NCBI GenBank assembly: GCA_949317995.1
Contig: OX439035.1
Location: forward strand, 81,841,959 to 81,905,958
Direction: 5' to 3'
Length of the DNA stretch: 64,000 nucleotides
Origin: Acholoe squamosa
Taxonomy: Eukaryota > Annelida > Polychaeta > Phyllodocida > Polynoidae
Positions 45,818 through 57,654 of this stretch are shown one piece after another; position 1 is the first letter of the stretch; each line of letters starts with the position of its first letter. Position numbers and translations under genes: made by a program. The notes beneath the pieces are model-generated. The model was not told the DNA's origin. It was given only the letters and a program-made list of their open reading frames with translations, and did not search any database.

Positions 45818-48800
45818 ATGGTGTGCGAAAAATGTAAGTAATCTGATAAATAAATTATTCGCGTTTGACGGTAGATTACGGCAAGAAGCAAGAAAAGATC
45901 AGGCAACACTGGCACTACTACTAGTACTACTGTACTACTCACTACTACTTACTACTTAGTGACTAAGTAATAGTATTAGTACTAGTAGTAGTACTAAGTC
46001 TAAGTAGTACTAGCAGTCTAAATATGAGTAAAATAATGGTACAATTTCAAAGTTGATAGCTTCAATATTGAGTCCGTGGCTAGCATTTGAAATTTGTGAA
46101 AAATAGAAAAATTCTGTCAAAATCTTATGTCGGCAAACCTATCATAACATTGCCTCATATGGACGACAGAAGAGGTGCATTTCAATGTTCCTAGCCATTG
46201 TCTTGAAGATTAGAACGAGTAAAAAAACATCCTGTATGTATTTGAACAAAAATTAACTCTGCATGTAGGGAAATAACCAGGTAGAATATCTGCATTCCAT
46301 GCGTGCGACTCCGACAATGATATCTGATATTGTGCTGCACTTTTACATGGGTTTGTTACTTTGTATCAGGAAATCCCCCCGCCATGTATATATTTTATGA
46401 AAGCTCATTTCAAAGCCAATCTGATTAACTAATAATATATTCTATCCACTTGATTGTGGACAACAGCCCCCCAAAAAAAATAAATAAATAAAAGTGAGAA
46501 AAATGTAAAAATCGGAATGCTTTTCAATGATTTATTCTATTTCTTTAACAAATAGAAATTCATCCTCATATGACAATTTTAAATGATCTATTCATATGAT
46601 AAATTGCATGTTTATAAATTAAAACGCTGCATTGATTCACATCAGCAACATGCAAAGAGTCCACATTGTAGCAGCTGTTTAAGTGACATGCTTAGGATTA
46701 TTAACAAAAAAAATGTCTAAAATCTACATTCTTAACAATTATGATCTTGTACATCTATTTACAATGATTGCAGATCAACTGTTTGGAAATATTATATAAG
46801 ATGAAGCTTTACATCTATGACACAGTTTATATGTGCACAGGCAAGACACTGTATCGTAGGCCTGGTTTCCCCTTACAGCTATGAGTCAGAATGCCTACCT
46901 TTACCACTTCACAGTCTCCAAACTCTGGGATGGTACCACCAAATGTTATACACTTTGCTCAAATCACTTCCTAAGGCCATGAGAAGTCAGGTTACAGTTA
47001 ACCGTCCGAGCCATTTTGAAAAGTGATGAGGCTTTTTTTCATTATTCATTATATAGGTACCAGTGCCTGGAAATGTCAAGGTTGTAGATATTACCATGTT
47101 GATTGTATTCTCTGCACTGTAAGCCTTATTTTGATACCAAATATGGCTCCTTTTGGTCATTGCCCTCATGTCCAAATACATTTTAGAGGATTTCTTCATT
47201 TTTTTCTTAAATAATGAATAATGAAAGTTTCTCATGCAGCCCCTTTGAATCCATGCGGGCGGTGCACGATAAACTGTAACCTGATTTCCCTTGGCCCTAG
47301 TCATGGGTGCCACTAGACTAGTGGCACCCGTACTAGTAGTTACTAGTAGTAGGCCTAGTGTCGTGAGTAGTACCGTAAGGCGGGGCTACTTTGCATTGCC
47401 TGGGCTACTTTGCCTTCGGGCAAAAAAAAAGTGTTGTTTAGACATATTGGAGACAGTAGAGCATGTTTCTGGTTTATCAAACCTATTAATATCAAAGATA
47501 ATTCAACTTGGCTTCATCAAAATATTTTTTGTTTTTCCATGTCAAACCATGCACCGCTAGGTGGGGTAATTTTGAAACTCAATTTTTTTCCATAATGTTT
47601 TCATAGTGTCGAATTGCGTTGCTATAGACTCATAGGCACTGAAATACCTCTACTGTGTGAGTCTGCTTCAGTAGGTCTGAAACTGTGATAAAGCTGAAAC
47701 TGGAAGCTTATTCTGAAGCTATTTACTGGAAGATCTTTACAAACAAGGGCTCATTTTAACAAGCTTGGCTAGACCTTTAAAATGAATACATTTTGTACAA
47801 GGTTGAATGCAGAGAATTTTGCCTTTGACCCCATTGAAGTTCAACCAAAAGTTTAGAACCATTTTATGATGAGAAGATCACTGAGTACATAAAAATAAAT
47901 GGTTCCCACCTGTTCTATGGTTGAAAATGATCTAGAAAATGTCTTCCTTTTCTTTTTCTAAGAGGCTGCAGTATGTTTGAGAGACCCTGCAAACATTTTG
48001 GGCGAGATTATCCCTGGACACTTGTCCCAAACTCCCCAATGTTGGGCACTTACCTATCACTTAAGACCTCATTGTATGCATTTTATATGGTGAGAAATTG
48101 ATAGCTGTGATAAAAATTAGTGGGTTTGCTTTTTAAATGAAGTTTTTATGTCAATTTAAATTGAAGTTATGATCGTTCAAACATCCTGAGTCAAAGATGA
48201 TATTCTGCCATGGTTCTGTCAGAGTGCAGAGTTCAAGGGAAAAGATGACATAAAAAATTTGCTTTTACATTGTTTGATTATGATAAAATGTATCATTACT
48301 TACATTCTTTAGGATATATCTTGCTTATCTGAAAAGAAAATTGCCCAAAATAATCATTTTAGTGATCTAGTCTACCTTGGATTCATCTTGCTTGAACAAA
48401 AAATTGGATCCAAATTAAACTCTTAACTATGGCAGAATTCTGGGTCTGATTTGGTACCTTTGACTGGTAATTCCACTTAAAATTGACATAGAAACTTCAT
48501 TTAAAAAGCAAATCCACTTCTTTTCTCAAGATCCATCCATTGATCATTAGATAGGTTTAATGGGATAAAGTCTTGAAATATTAGGTAAGTGAGCTTGGTA
48601 TTTATGTGTCATCACATGTACCCCCATCTGAAACATTAACAACACACTGACATACCACATACTTAATGGATTAAATCAACTCTCCCAAATAACTGAGATA
48701 ATTTACATTCAGTGAACCTTAGTCATTGTCCCTGCGTAAACAGGGTTACTTTGGCTCTAAAAAGTCTATGGAAAACGGGGCTACTTTTGCTGAAATTCCC

Positions 48801-51800
48801 TATTGTGTTTGTGCCAATTTAATGAATATTGTGCGCAATTGGTTCATAATAAAGCCAGAGTCAAGTTCTGCATAAAATATTTATTAAAGTGTGTAGAAAT
48901 CAAATAAGAGGATATATTTGACCCTTCTACTCAAAGGTAATGTTACCATACATCAATGAATAAAATTGTAAAAGCCAGCCAAACTGCATGTTCTTATACA
49001 GGTTTTTTTCTAAAAATCGATTCAGGGAGGTTGGATGCGTCCTCTACGTGAACCAGCCTACCATGAGTTGGGGGAGCGTCTTCTACACGCACCGCATCTT
49101 CTACGCGGGAGATTGCGGTAGTAGAAAAAATAGGGGGAAAATGGAGTCAAATACAAAAGAAAAGACATTCTAAAAAAATAGCCAAAGTAGCCCCGAATAG
49201 CGGGGCTAATTTGAAGACCACTTAATGCCAAAAAAAGTCACAGACCCGTAGCGCTAGTTGCCATGGCAACACACATACAGGTAGGTCTTTTACATAGACA
49301 TTATAGGAAAGAATTAGATTTTGGTAAAAAAACTAACCTTACATACAGTAATCAGTAAAAAATTGTCTTGAATGAGCCAAAGTAGCCCCGCTTTACAGTA
49401 CTAAACTGTTACAATACATGTACTAGTCTCTACCTAGCTAGGCTCTAAAAAGCTTCTCTGCAGTTTAAGCTTATTGAAGGGAGTGGTCATTTTATAACAA
49501 CAGGGAGCGGTAGGAGAAATTCTGTGCGCGTGGAGAAAATTTTTCTGTTCCCCCTCTCGGAGGGCTGAAAAATTTCTACTGAATCTCACCTTTTTATTCT
49601 TTAGTAGCGCGTAGGCTTTTTCGAAGAGGTGAATTTTTTTTGTACATCCCCCCTTTAATAAGAAAGGTCCGAATTTTTTTCGTCCAACCAAACCCATCCC
49701 CACCCTGTTGTTGAAAAATGGCCACGCCGTGATATTTAATACTATATTTATAAATATTGTTTATCAACGCCCTCCCCCTCAAAGCCACCACCCTACACTC
49801 CAACTCATGTTGGGTTTGACAGGGGGGTCAGAATTTTTTTGACCCCTTGACCGAGGGGGTCAAAGTAATTTCACATGTTTTCAACAAAAAAAAGCCCGAG
49901 CGTTACTATTGGTTAGAACGGTGGGTTGGCATGTGATTTTCGGCTCTCGAGAGGGGGGGGCAATTTTTTTTCGGCTTCCGCGCGCAAACCCACCAGCATC
50001 CCCTCCCCTTGTGAAAAAATTACAGTGCATCAATTTAATAGTCATCTACTAGTACCGGTAATACTACCTCGTCTAGGTGTATGAACGATGTGGACAATAG
50101 ACTATGTGGCTAAACCAAGGATGATGTGGCCAAAAGTGGACGATGTGGATAATTTGAGAAAATGAACGATGTGGCCATCCTACAAGTATATTAATACCAT
50201 AACACAACCTTTTTTACTTTGGCCACATCGTCCGTTGGCCGCATCAACTTTTGGCCACACCATCTGCATAGATTAGTGCATATATTAAGGGCAGATTTTG
50301 GTAGAATATAGTAAAAATAAAAGTACATGTATGCCATAGGGAGAAATCATGTTAGGGTAGGTAAATGGGTTTTTCATGAAAGCCTTGTTTGAACCTATAT
50401 TCTTATGGTAGATTCCCATACAAAACATTGACCATATCGTCCACCCTATTTGGCCACATAGTCCACAACTTTGGTCACAGCGTCTTTTGGCCACATTGTC
50501 TACAAATCATTTAGTGGTGGATTCGATGGGAGACCCCTCAACGGGACGATTCAACAGGACAGTTGGACAGAAATTGATCGGACTATTTGACACATTTAAA
50601 GCACAATTTGACAGGTTGGGATTGACGTAAAGCGACCTTTTTAAAATAATAATATCACCTTTCAATGATTCTATAAATAGGTGCAGTATCACTAGGATTG
50701 TTGTCATTTCAAATTCTATAAGAAGAGAGGGATATTATTATGGTTTGATTCGTACCTGAATCTGTTGAATTGTCCTGTCGAATTGTCCCACCTAACTGTT
50801 CAAACTATTGAATCGCCGGACATGGCGAACCGATGATCTGTCCCATAGCCATTCCTACTCTGATGTTACACCCCCAGTTGTAGGTAGCAAAGTCAAAACC
50901 CTGGGCCGTCTGTGATCACATGTTTAATCTTACAGAATGATTAACTAACTCAGGTAATGATTGTATATCTCGGATAATCATTTGCATATCTTATTTCTAA
51001 GAACATTTCTTGTATGTTTCCAGTGGCGGATCCAGGATACGGAAAAGGAGGGAGTGCGGCTCAAAAAGAGGGGCTGCACCCCCTATTTTAATGAGCAAAT
51101 TTTTGGGTCCAAAATATGCAAATATTTAAAACAATGAAGTACTGACAAGAAGGAGGGGCGTGCGCCCCCCCCCCTCCCAAATCTAAATCTGCCAGTGGTT
51201 TCAGATCAAAAGAAAAAGACGCCAACAAAATTATGTTGAAGAATGATTATCTTAACTAGGATTAGGATGATAATTTGTTTTCTTGTGTATTTTAGGCCAA
51301 AAGAAGCTGGGGAAAGTGATTACACCCGATCCATGGAAATCAGGTGCCAGGAACACGACAGGTGTGTCACTTTTAGATATCAGAGGTTTGGATTACACTA
51401 TTGGCGGTTGGGGATGCACCCCCCCCCCACACACACACTTTTTAAACGTGACGTTTTTACCTACATATCCCACATATAAAATGCACACAGAGTTTTAGAA
51501 TATGGTAAAAAAAGGGAAAAAAGGTTAGGTCTACTGAATGGATTTACAAAATTCAAAAAGCTATGTTTACCTAGGGCCTGCGTAACTCCCCTATGTTCTA
51601 TGTAGAGATGTAAGTCTTCAGGGATTTCCCTGATTTCAGGGATTTTCATGTTCCAAAAACCTATACATTCCTATACAAAACCTATATTTAAGGGGTTCTC
51701 TTCGAGAATTTCAGGGATTTTGGTGTTTAGTGACTCCCATCCCTGTCTATTATGCCTTAGGAGGAGTGTAACATATTAGAAGATAATCGTAAACATAGGT

Positions 51801-53763
51801 GTAGATTCCCTTGTATGTGATGGTGTCGGATATATCAAACTAAATAAATCGTTTTTATTTTCAGAGGGTGGAGGAAGGAAAATTGGTGAAAACAAAGCAT
51901 TAACAGCAAAGAAGGGACGGTGAGTTCAATTTAAATAGCTTTAATTTCAGCCAGAAATTCTTTCAATTTAACATATGATCACACCGCCTTGAGGTCCGAT
52001 ATTTTAGCGGTAAACCAGAGGCTTATGTCTTCTTATATGATATCCCCAAGGGTCAGCATACACAAAAAAAACGAAGTTGTGGTTATTTTACAATATATTC
52101 AAAAATGAAGGAACAAGCGGTATGTCATAATCAAGACGCAGTTGTGTTGCCCACATTTCTATCCAAAAATGATGCCGCCATATGGGACCATCCATTAATT
52201 ACATACACACTTTTTGCCCAAAATTTGACCCCACCCCCCTTGTTGCACCATGTATTTTTTCCATTATTTTAGGATCCACCAGGTTCAATCTTGCGATCCA
52301 TTCAGATTAAATGAGATCTCATTTTAACATTTATATGGAGGGGGTCTTAGTAAAATGCTCATATAAAACACCCAAAAATAATCTCAAAATAATCTAAATT
52401 GGAGCTTAAATTACCCACAAATGCGTACACAATGAGTATGCCAAAATGGCCCAAGACCCCCCCCCCCTCCCCCTGTACGCACATGTAAGCATTTGGCTAG
52501 ACCCACCCTTAGTGCGTATGTAATTTATGGATGGTCCCTATCCATCTCCTTTGATCAATCTTCTCATTTAATTGGGACATCTTATTTTCAGGTTTGCTCC
52601 ATATGCTACCTTTGCGAAATGTAGAATATGTAAGAGCTCAGTCCATCAAGTTGGCTCACATTACTGTCAAGGTATGTTGTATATCCCTACCCCATTGACG
52701 CACAAACAGCATACAGTAAAAGCCTCATGTACGGTATAAGCCGCTACTAATGCACCATTCAGAGGCCTTCAAGTTCTATGGCGTATAGTCTTTCTGAACT
52801 CAGGGTGAAGCTCATGCCAGGGATTTTACATACCTGCCAATGATAAACATTAAACTTATAACAAAGGTCTTTATTAGAAAAGCAATTGCAAACGCTACTC
52901 TTAAGTCATAATTGTAAATCAAAACAAAAATATTGAAGATTACATAGGGTTATTTCAGAAAAATTCATGAAATCACATTGAGAAATGGTAAGATTTCCTT
53001 GCAACTCTACCACAATATTCTATATTAAGTTTCCTATCTAGGAAACCTGATATGAACATAGGGTCCCAGGCAAATGTGGACCCAGTTTCGAATCCGACCT
53101 ATACCTGCTAGTGATTTTACTATCTCATGTTGATCTGCCTCTTATGTGAGCAACACCCCACCTAGTATTTGATATATTAACTACATTCAAAACCTGCCCA
53201 GAAATCTATGCAATGAACCCATTTGACATAACCGCCAAATTGTGACTGTTTTTGATTTTAAGTTTGACAGCGCATAAGCAGCTGTAGATTCCCTAGTGTA
53301 CCATAAGCCAGAGATGCCACTCACTGGCCGACAAAAAACAGGAAAACTGGACTTTTTGACACATTTTTCTAGGAATTTAACATAATCTAATGCAGGTAGC
53401 TTGGAACGAAAACCAGGAATTCCTGGTAAACCAGGAAAAGTGGCATCACTGATAAGCTCATATTAAGATGTAATCAGGAAATTCCGTTTTTTTGCATCCT
53501 GCATACGTCCTAAAAAGTAGTCTCACCTAGAAGACTTGCATACATTTACATTAGATGTCTATGATATAAAAAGGGGTTGGATGGAAATCCCCAATATTTA
53601 GACAGACCTCAGTACAGCAGTAGTGTGTCCGTCGTTACGTTGCAAACTACTTAACACTTGGATTCTTCTCTTGTTTTTAGGATGTGCATACAAAAAGGGA
53701 ATCTGTGCCATGTGTGGAAAGAAAGTGCTGGACACCAAAAACCACAGGATGACTTCAGTTTAA
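45818..53763 (+). CDS. CRIPT: CRIPT, cysteine-rich PDZ-binding protein (five exons, complete)
   Basis: Exons: 45818-45833, 51296-51361, 51865-51919, 52592-52671 and 53681-53763. All introns are GT..AG and all phases fit, giving 99 residues (the vertebrate protein has about 101). It starts MVCEKC with the first CxxC pair. GKVITPDPWKSGARNTT and GENKALTAKKGR follow, then the zinc-binding half CRICKSSVHQVGSHYCQG, CAYKKG and CAMCGKKVLD. The last residues, MTSV, form the class I PDZ ligand that in vertebrates binds the third PDZ domain of PSD-95. The family is also known as a component of the minor spliceosome, which explains its wide conservation. Intron 1 is 5.5 kb and holds several transposons; intron 3 holds a 355-bp MITE. 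Very secure identification. Confidence 0.97.
45911..46020. repeat. Simple ACT/AGT repeat with self-complementary halves
   Basis: (CTA)n-rich sequence on the left and (AGT)n-rich sequence on the right can pair with each other. In CRIPT intron 1. Confidence 0.8.
46021..47372. other. CRIPT intron 1, left part
   Basis: AT-rich intron sequence with no other feature that I can support. A purine/pyrimidine ACTAGT-rich stretch lies at 47314-47372, just before the next element. Confidence 0.5.
47373..49398. mobile_element. 2.0-kb non-autonomous element with GGGGCTACTTTG ends
   Basis: Left end CCGTAAGGCGGGGCTACTTTG and right end (reverse complement CTGTAAAGCGGGGCTACTTTG) with TA on both sides (47371-47372, 49399-49400). 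GGGCTACTTT or its complement recurs inside both ends (47401, 48777, 49184, 49198). The interior has an inverted stretch (about 48115-48165 against 48475-48525, GCTTTTTAAATGAAG type). No open frame codes for a transposase. TA duplication fits Tc1/mariner-type transposition. Confidence 0.75.
49479..49730. mobile_element. Diverged relative of the 2611-2846 MITE
   Basis: The left end GGGAGTGGTCATTTTATAAC matches the Harbinger-type MITE. The right end has decayed to GGCCACGCC. The ends can still pair over about 25 bp with mismatches. In CRIPT intron 1. Confidence 0.6.
50085..50505. repeat. Inverted arrays of a 12-bp motif (GATGTGGCCAAA)
   Basis: On the left, GATGTGGCC or GATGTGGAC recurs about six times (50090-50180). 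On the right the complement TTTGGCCACATCG recurs about six times (50215-50500). The two halves could fold together. Probably a foldback-like element in CRIPT intron 1. Confidence 0.7.
50521..50820. repeat. Second inverted array (GGGACGATTCAACAGGACAG)
   Basis: The left part (50542-50605) repeats a GACAATTCGACAGG-like phrase. The right part (50757-50800) holds its complement, TGTTGAATTGTCCTGTCGAA. It has the same design as its left neighbour with a different motif. Confidence 0.7.
51021..51197. mobile_element. hAT-like MITE (CAGTGGCGGATCC end)
   Basis: 177 bp with imperfect inverted ends (CAGTGGCGGATCC against the reverse CACTGGCAGATTT) and GTTTC on both sides (51016-51020, 51198-51202). In CRIPT intron 1, just before exon 2. 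Confidence 0.7.
51460..51790. mobile_element. Decayed copy of the GTATAAGG MITE with a nested insertion
   Basis: CCCACATATAAAATGCACAC and GAGTTTTAGAATATGG match the left half of the 30877 element, and CTATTATG..GTAACATATTAGAAG matches its right half. A hAT-like MITE splits the copy. It lies in CRIPT intron 2. Confidence 0.7.
51603..51745. mobile_element. hAT-like MITE copy 3, nested
   Basis: 143 bp, diverged (ends TAGAGATGTAAGTC / GTGACTCCCATCCCTG), with TCTATG and TCTATT at the edges. The empty site is present as CCTATTATG in the 30877 element. Confidence 0.75.
52184..52538. mobile_element. MITE with GGGACCATCCATTAATTAC ends
   Basis: 355 bp. Ends GGGACCATCCATTAATTACA / TGTAATTTATGGATGGTCCC (imperfect) extend to about 28 bp, with TAT outside both ends. 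Superfamily uncertain. In CRIPT intron 3. Confidence 0.75.
53309..53451. mobile_element. hAT-like MITE (CAGAGATGCCACT ends)
   Basis: 143 bp with inverted ends CAGAGATGCCACT / AGTGGCATCACTG and the 6-bp duplication ATAAGC (53303-53308, 53452-53457). In CRIPT intron 4. Confidence 0.85.
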
Positions 53764-54703
53764 AATGAAAGAATTATTGTGTTGTTTGAGAAAAGAGATC
53801 ATATCAAATGTATGTAAATAGAGCTCTGTATTAAATTTTGAACTTCATGAAGCCTTTTCAAAAAGACTATACCAGTGTAGGTTCAAATATACAGCGTCGT
53901 TTCTTGAAATTGGCATCTTTTTTATGATGTGAAGATTGATTTCATAGTTAATCGTGGAGAGGATAAATTATTGTAAACAAACTTTTTATGTTGGCAATTT
54001 ATCCTTTATGTTCAGTGTAGTGGTCTCTTAAGGCCCCCTTAATACTAGATGATAACTTTTGACGCCGGTTCTAGACTGACAGGCCCTATGTTTTAACGGA
54101 ACGGGCCCGAACTAAAGGCCCCCTCAATACTAGAACTTGTTTGAAAGTGGGAAAAGTAAGGAACCGTGAATTTCGTGAGAACGTTTGAGTTGTATGATTG
54201 GGCTCTTAAACTACCGGTATGTTCACTGTAAATGTTTCTATTCATAAATCCCATTTTAATCTTGATACTTTGCGTGTAAACATTGTAAGTGCCGACCATG
54301 AATAAACAGTACCAAACGATTTGGAAATGTGCAATTTGTTCTTCAGTGATTTGTATAGTAGTTAAGAGGATTGACTGTATCAACTTTATTGATTTGTAAA
54401 TATACCCAAAATTTACTTGACTGTATCCACATATTCATTTGTAAATGTGCCTAAAATTGACGTCCCTATTAAAAGCCATACCGAGATTTCTACTGTTGTA
54501 TTTCTACAATATAGATTCATAGGAAGAATTCATTCACGGTATATTATTTTATCATAAGCTCATGGAGGTTTTACAGCACATCAAGTGAGATGAAATGAAA
54601 GGCCAAAGAGGTTTGTTTAATAATTTATTACAATTTTCTATGAACACCTATTCACCTCTACAAAGTAATTCTTGAATGCAAATAGCGCACAGGAATTAAA
54701 ATG
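53764..54703 (+). other. CRIPT 3' UTR and spacer
   Basis: The CRIPT 3' UTR begins after TAA at 53761. ATTAAA at about 53831 is a possible poly(A) signal. The phrase GGCCCCCTTAATACTAGA / GGCCCCCTCAATACTAGA occurs twice (54033, 54118). No further gene. Confidence 0.45.
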
Positions 54704-54865
54704 CTGTAATCTCACGCGTATAAGGCACACCTCGCGTATAAGGCGCCCCCCCCACCCAACTCAGTGATGTGACCCACGTAAAAGGCACGCACACAACCTG
54801 AATGGATACTTTGAAAAACCCACGTATAAGGCGCACCTCCAATTTGGGGTGAGGTTCGCTTACAA

Positions 54866-55310
54866 TTGATTGATTAAATTTTTATCTCACCTCGTGCCTT
54901 CCTTACGGCCGACACTCAAGGGCGAGAGGTCCCGCGGGTTGTATCCACACCGAAGTGAGATTACTCTTGTGGCGTTGTTGCCCAGATCCTAGTCTAATGG
55001 GGAGGGGGGATGATGGCGACCGAATCTATGGGAAGATAGAAAGCACGCCCCTACACATTTACCGAGGCAATGGTTCTTCAACATCTGTCACTACATAGGC
55101 ATAGTGAGAGATGGACAGGCCTGTTTTAAGTCATTTGTCTGCCATGACCGCCGAGAGACTTTCCAGCACAGCCTAGCCAGAGCAGGGAGGAACTCAAACG
55201 ACACCTTACGGCGACGTTTGGAACCACCACTGTGCTCCGGCCGGGCCGGGAACCGAACCACGACCTTATGGCCCGTGAGCGGGCGCGCTACCGACTGCGC
55301 CACGCCTCCC
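54866..55310 (-). mobile_element. tRNA-derived SINE
   Basis: The minus strand begins GGGAGGCGTGGCGCAGTCGG. The RNA polymerase III A box TGGCGCAGTCGG is at 55302-55291 and the B box GGTTCGGTTCC at 55259-55249, both close to consensus. The body is unrelated to tRNA and ends in TTTAATCAATCAATTG. Flanks GGTTCGCTTACAA (54853-54865) and GGCTCGCTTACAA (55311-55323) form a 13-bp duplication with one difference. Clear SINE structure, about 445 bp. The open frames across it are not genes. Confidence 0.93.
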
Positions 55311-56037
55311 GGCTCGCTTACAAGTAATGATTCTGATCATATGATTTTTAGAGTGGCACAAATGTGGTGTGAACAGAAGTAGACATTACCTCTTAACACT
55401 GTATCATTAGTTTTTTCACCATTTGAGGATGGCATCAATGTTGTGGCATACTAGGGATTGAACTTAAATTGTCATATTATCTAAACATTTTAAATATTTG
55501 TTTTTGAGTTACCTAAGATTATCTGTTGAATAATAAGTTAACATCAATTAGTGGCTCCATCTGGTGTCAATTCTAGGAACCATTCAACCAGTCCAATTCC
55601 ATACCATTCAGGTGCCACCACTATAGAAAGTTGATGAGGTCAAATGTTGCCATTATGCTATAAGACATCAGCTGCCCTCCCACCCTACCAGTTTCTGCTG
55701 TACGGTGTTCATAGCTTTTCACACCCTGCCATGCCCGCACACCTTCCTATGCGGCCCTCACACCGTCATGTCAGGGTAACACCTTAGCAAGGTTTTCAAC
55801 AGATCTTTATTTTATCTGAATAACTTCTTCCCATAGAGATAGCATTGGAGGGCCGATCCGCACACCCCCAGTGGCGTAACGTGTGCCGATCCACCACAGC
55901 GGCCGATCCGGTACAGTAGCCTCGTTCTGGGTGCATGTAAACATTCAAAATGGCGGACCGGGGCTCGTACGGGGAACTAGGGTACCAGATTTTGATAATT
56001 TTTCATTATTTAAACTCTCCAAAAACATAAATTAAAT

Positions 56038-56137
56038 ATAGAACTAAACTCCCCGGTGTCCTATCCACCCCTCGGGGAGGGTCCCCCCCCCTCGTGGTGG
56101 ATCGGCCACCTCGTACACCACGGTCGTTTAGTTCTAT
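56038..56137. repeat. 100-bp foldback (ATAGAACTAAAC arms)
   Basis: 12-bp perfect arms (56038-56049, 56126-56137) enclose a GC-rich centre with GGATCGGCC-type repeats that also occur at 55853-55915. Confidence 0.6.
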
Positions 56138-56268
56138 TTATATACAGTGTACATGGATAAGCATATCTGGATTGGATAGGCGCCCCCCCCCCCATTTGGG
56201 TTAAGCTATAAGGCACAGTGCCAATCTAATTCGCATACAAGACGCGCCTTATACGCGGGAGATTACGG

Positions 56269-57654
56269 TACTCAAAAGGATAGGACAGTTATTTCATCGT
56301 GTATTTCAAAATTATATAAATGTCAAATTATTTACACATAATGTGACCCCAACGAACTGCAGATTGATGTGCAAGAAATCAATTTCATTTACATACAATA
56401 AATACACCTGCACATTGTCTCAGTTGATAAGTTTATCATAAATTAACCATAGTGATAATGTTTTGGTCTTCTTTCTATTAATCCTCACATCAGTGCTACA
56501 TACAATCCAGACTGAAGTCTCATAAATAGGCATTTTACGTACTGAATCAAATTATTTCCACCCTTATTGTTTTTACTCTCCTATCTATCTGTTACAGTAG
56601 ATTGATTTTCAGCTTGCAGATTGCGCAAAGACCTTCTGAACAGGGCTGACTTCTAGTAGAAAAGAAAGTCCAAAAATGCTCCTGCACGTTACAAAATTGC
56701 TCAAATCGCATCTCTGTTCTTGTAAAATCAAAATTCGAAAGCTATTTTTATTCCTCATTTCAAGACAACAGAACCCGTTACATGCATAATTTGTTTTTGT
56801 GATGAATCTAAGTAAAAACTGTAAGGGAATTTTTTTTTTTTAAATGCCCTCCTGCATTCCCAAAGGAAAGGTGTAACAAATTATTGAAAAACTGAAAAAG
56901 CCTCCCATCTTCCAACGTGTCTGCAAAGTTGAAAATCGATATAATGTATAATGCAGCTTAAACAATGGGCATTATTTTTTCTGATGTACACGAAATCAAT
57001 TTCATTCACATACAATCTCCCGTGGAAGTGCAGATTCCTAGATATTTCATGACAAAAATCGAAATTTTCCGACATTATTATATATTTTTGGACAAAAGTG
57101 GGCAAAGCCGACATGAAAATCTCTTCAGTTGATAGTGGGAAATTTGTAAATGTCAAAAAGAAATTCACTAAAAAAATATCCACTTTCCATGATATTTGGT
57201 CAAATTTCTTGGAATTCCATGACTTTCCCTGAAAACTTTTAATTCCATGACGTGTGGGAACCCTGCTCATCATTATGACAAAAATTTTACATAGAGAAAA
57301 AACGTGATTGTGACATCTAATTCTATTTAATACAATATGTAATGACATTGGACAACAAAGGGATAAAAACCATTCAGTTTCACAGCCATACTTCACCCAT
57401 TTAACTTCCATTCCAACTACAGGATTCTCTGAGTGATAGCATGGCAGTTCAGAAGCACATACTCTATAAAATCCAGTCATACTTGCACACACAAACTACA
57501 ATCTCAACATTTAACATTCTAAGGAGGGCTAAAGAGACCGTGACATATTGAGATCCAAATTCTTTTGTTCTACCAACATGTAGGTACGCCTCAATGCTAG
57601 TACATCGACCCAGCGTCTAAAACCAGTCACACTCAATTCAATCATTTACACAAG
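56269..57654 (-). other. Probable sororin 3' UTR and spacer
   Basis: Downstream of the sororin stop on its strand. A minus-strand AATAAA lies at about 56746-56751. The 203-codon minus frame (56881-57492) lies in this stretch and has no domain. Confidence 0.4.

Larger units (their letters stand above)
54704..56268. mobile_element. GTATAAGG-ended element, long copy with insertions
   Basis: The left end CTGTAATCTCACGCGTATAA and the right end (reverse complement CCGTAATCTCCCGCGTATAA) belong to the 30877 family. TA follows the right end. Subterminal CGTATAAGGCGC repeats are present. It is 1.56 kb long partly because it contains a tRNA-derived SINE and a GC-rich foldback. Confidence 0.75.

Noticed and set aside
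55240..55310. A tRNA gene on the minus strand
   Set aside because: A and B boxes are present, but the sequence runs into a SINE body with a tail and a 13-bp target duplication, so it is the SINE head.
56881..57492. 203-codon minus-strand open frame
   Set aside because: It lies in the likely sororin 3' UTR, has no domain, and its composition is that of AT-rich non-coding DNA.
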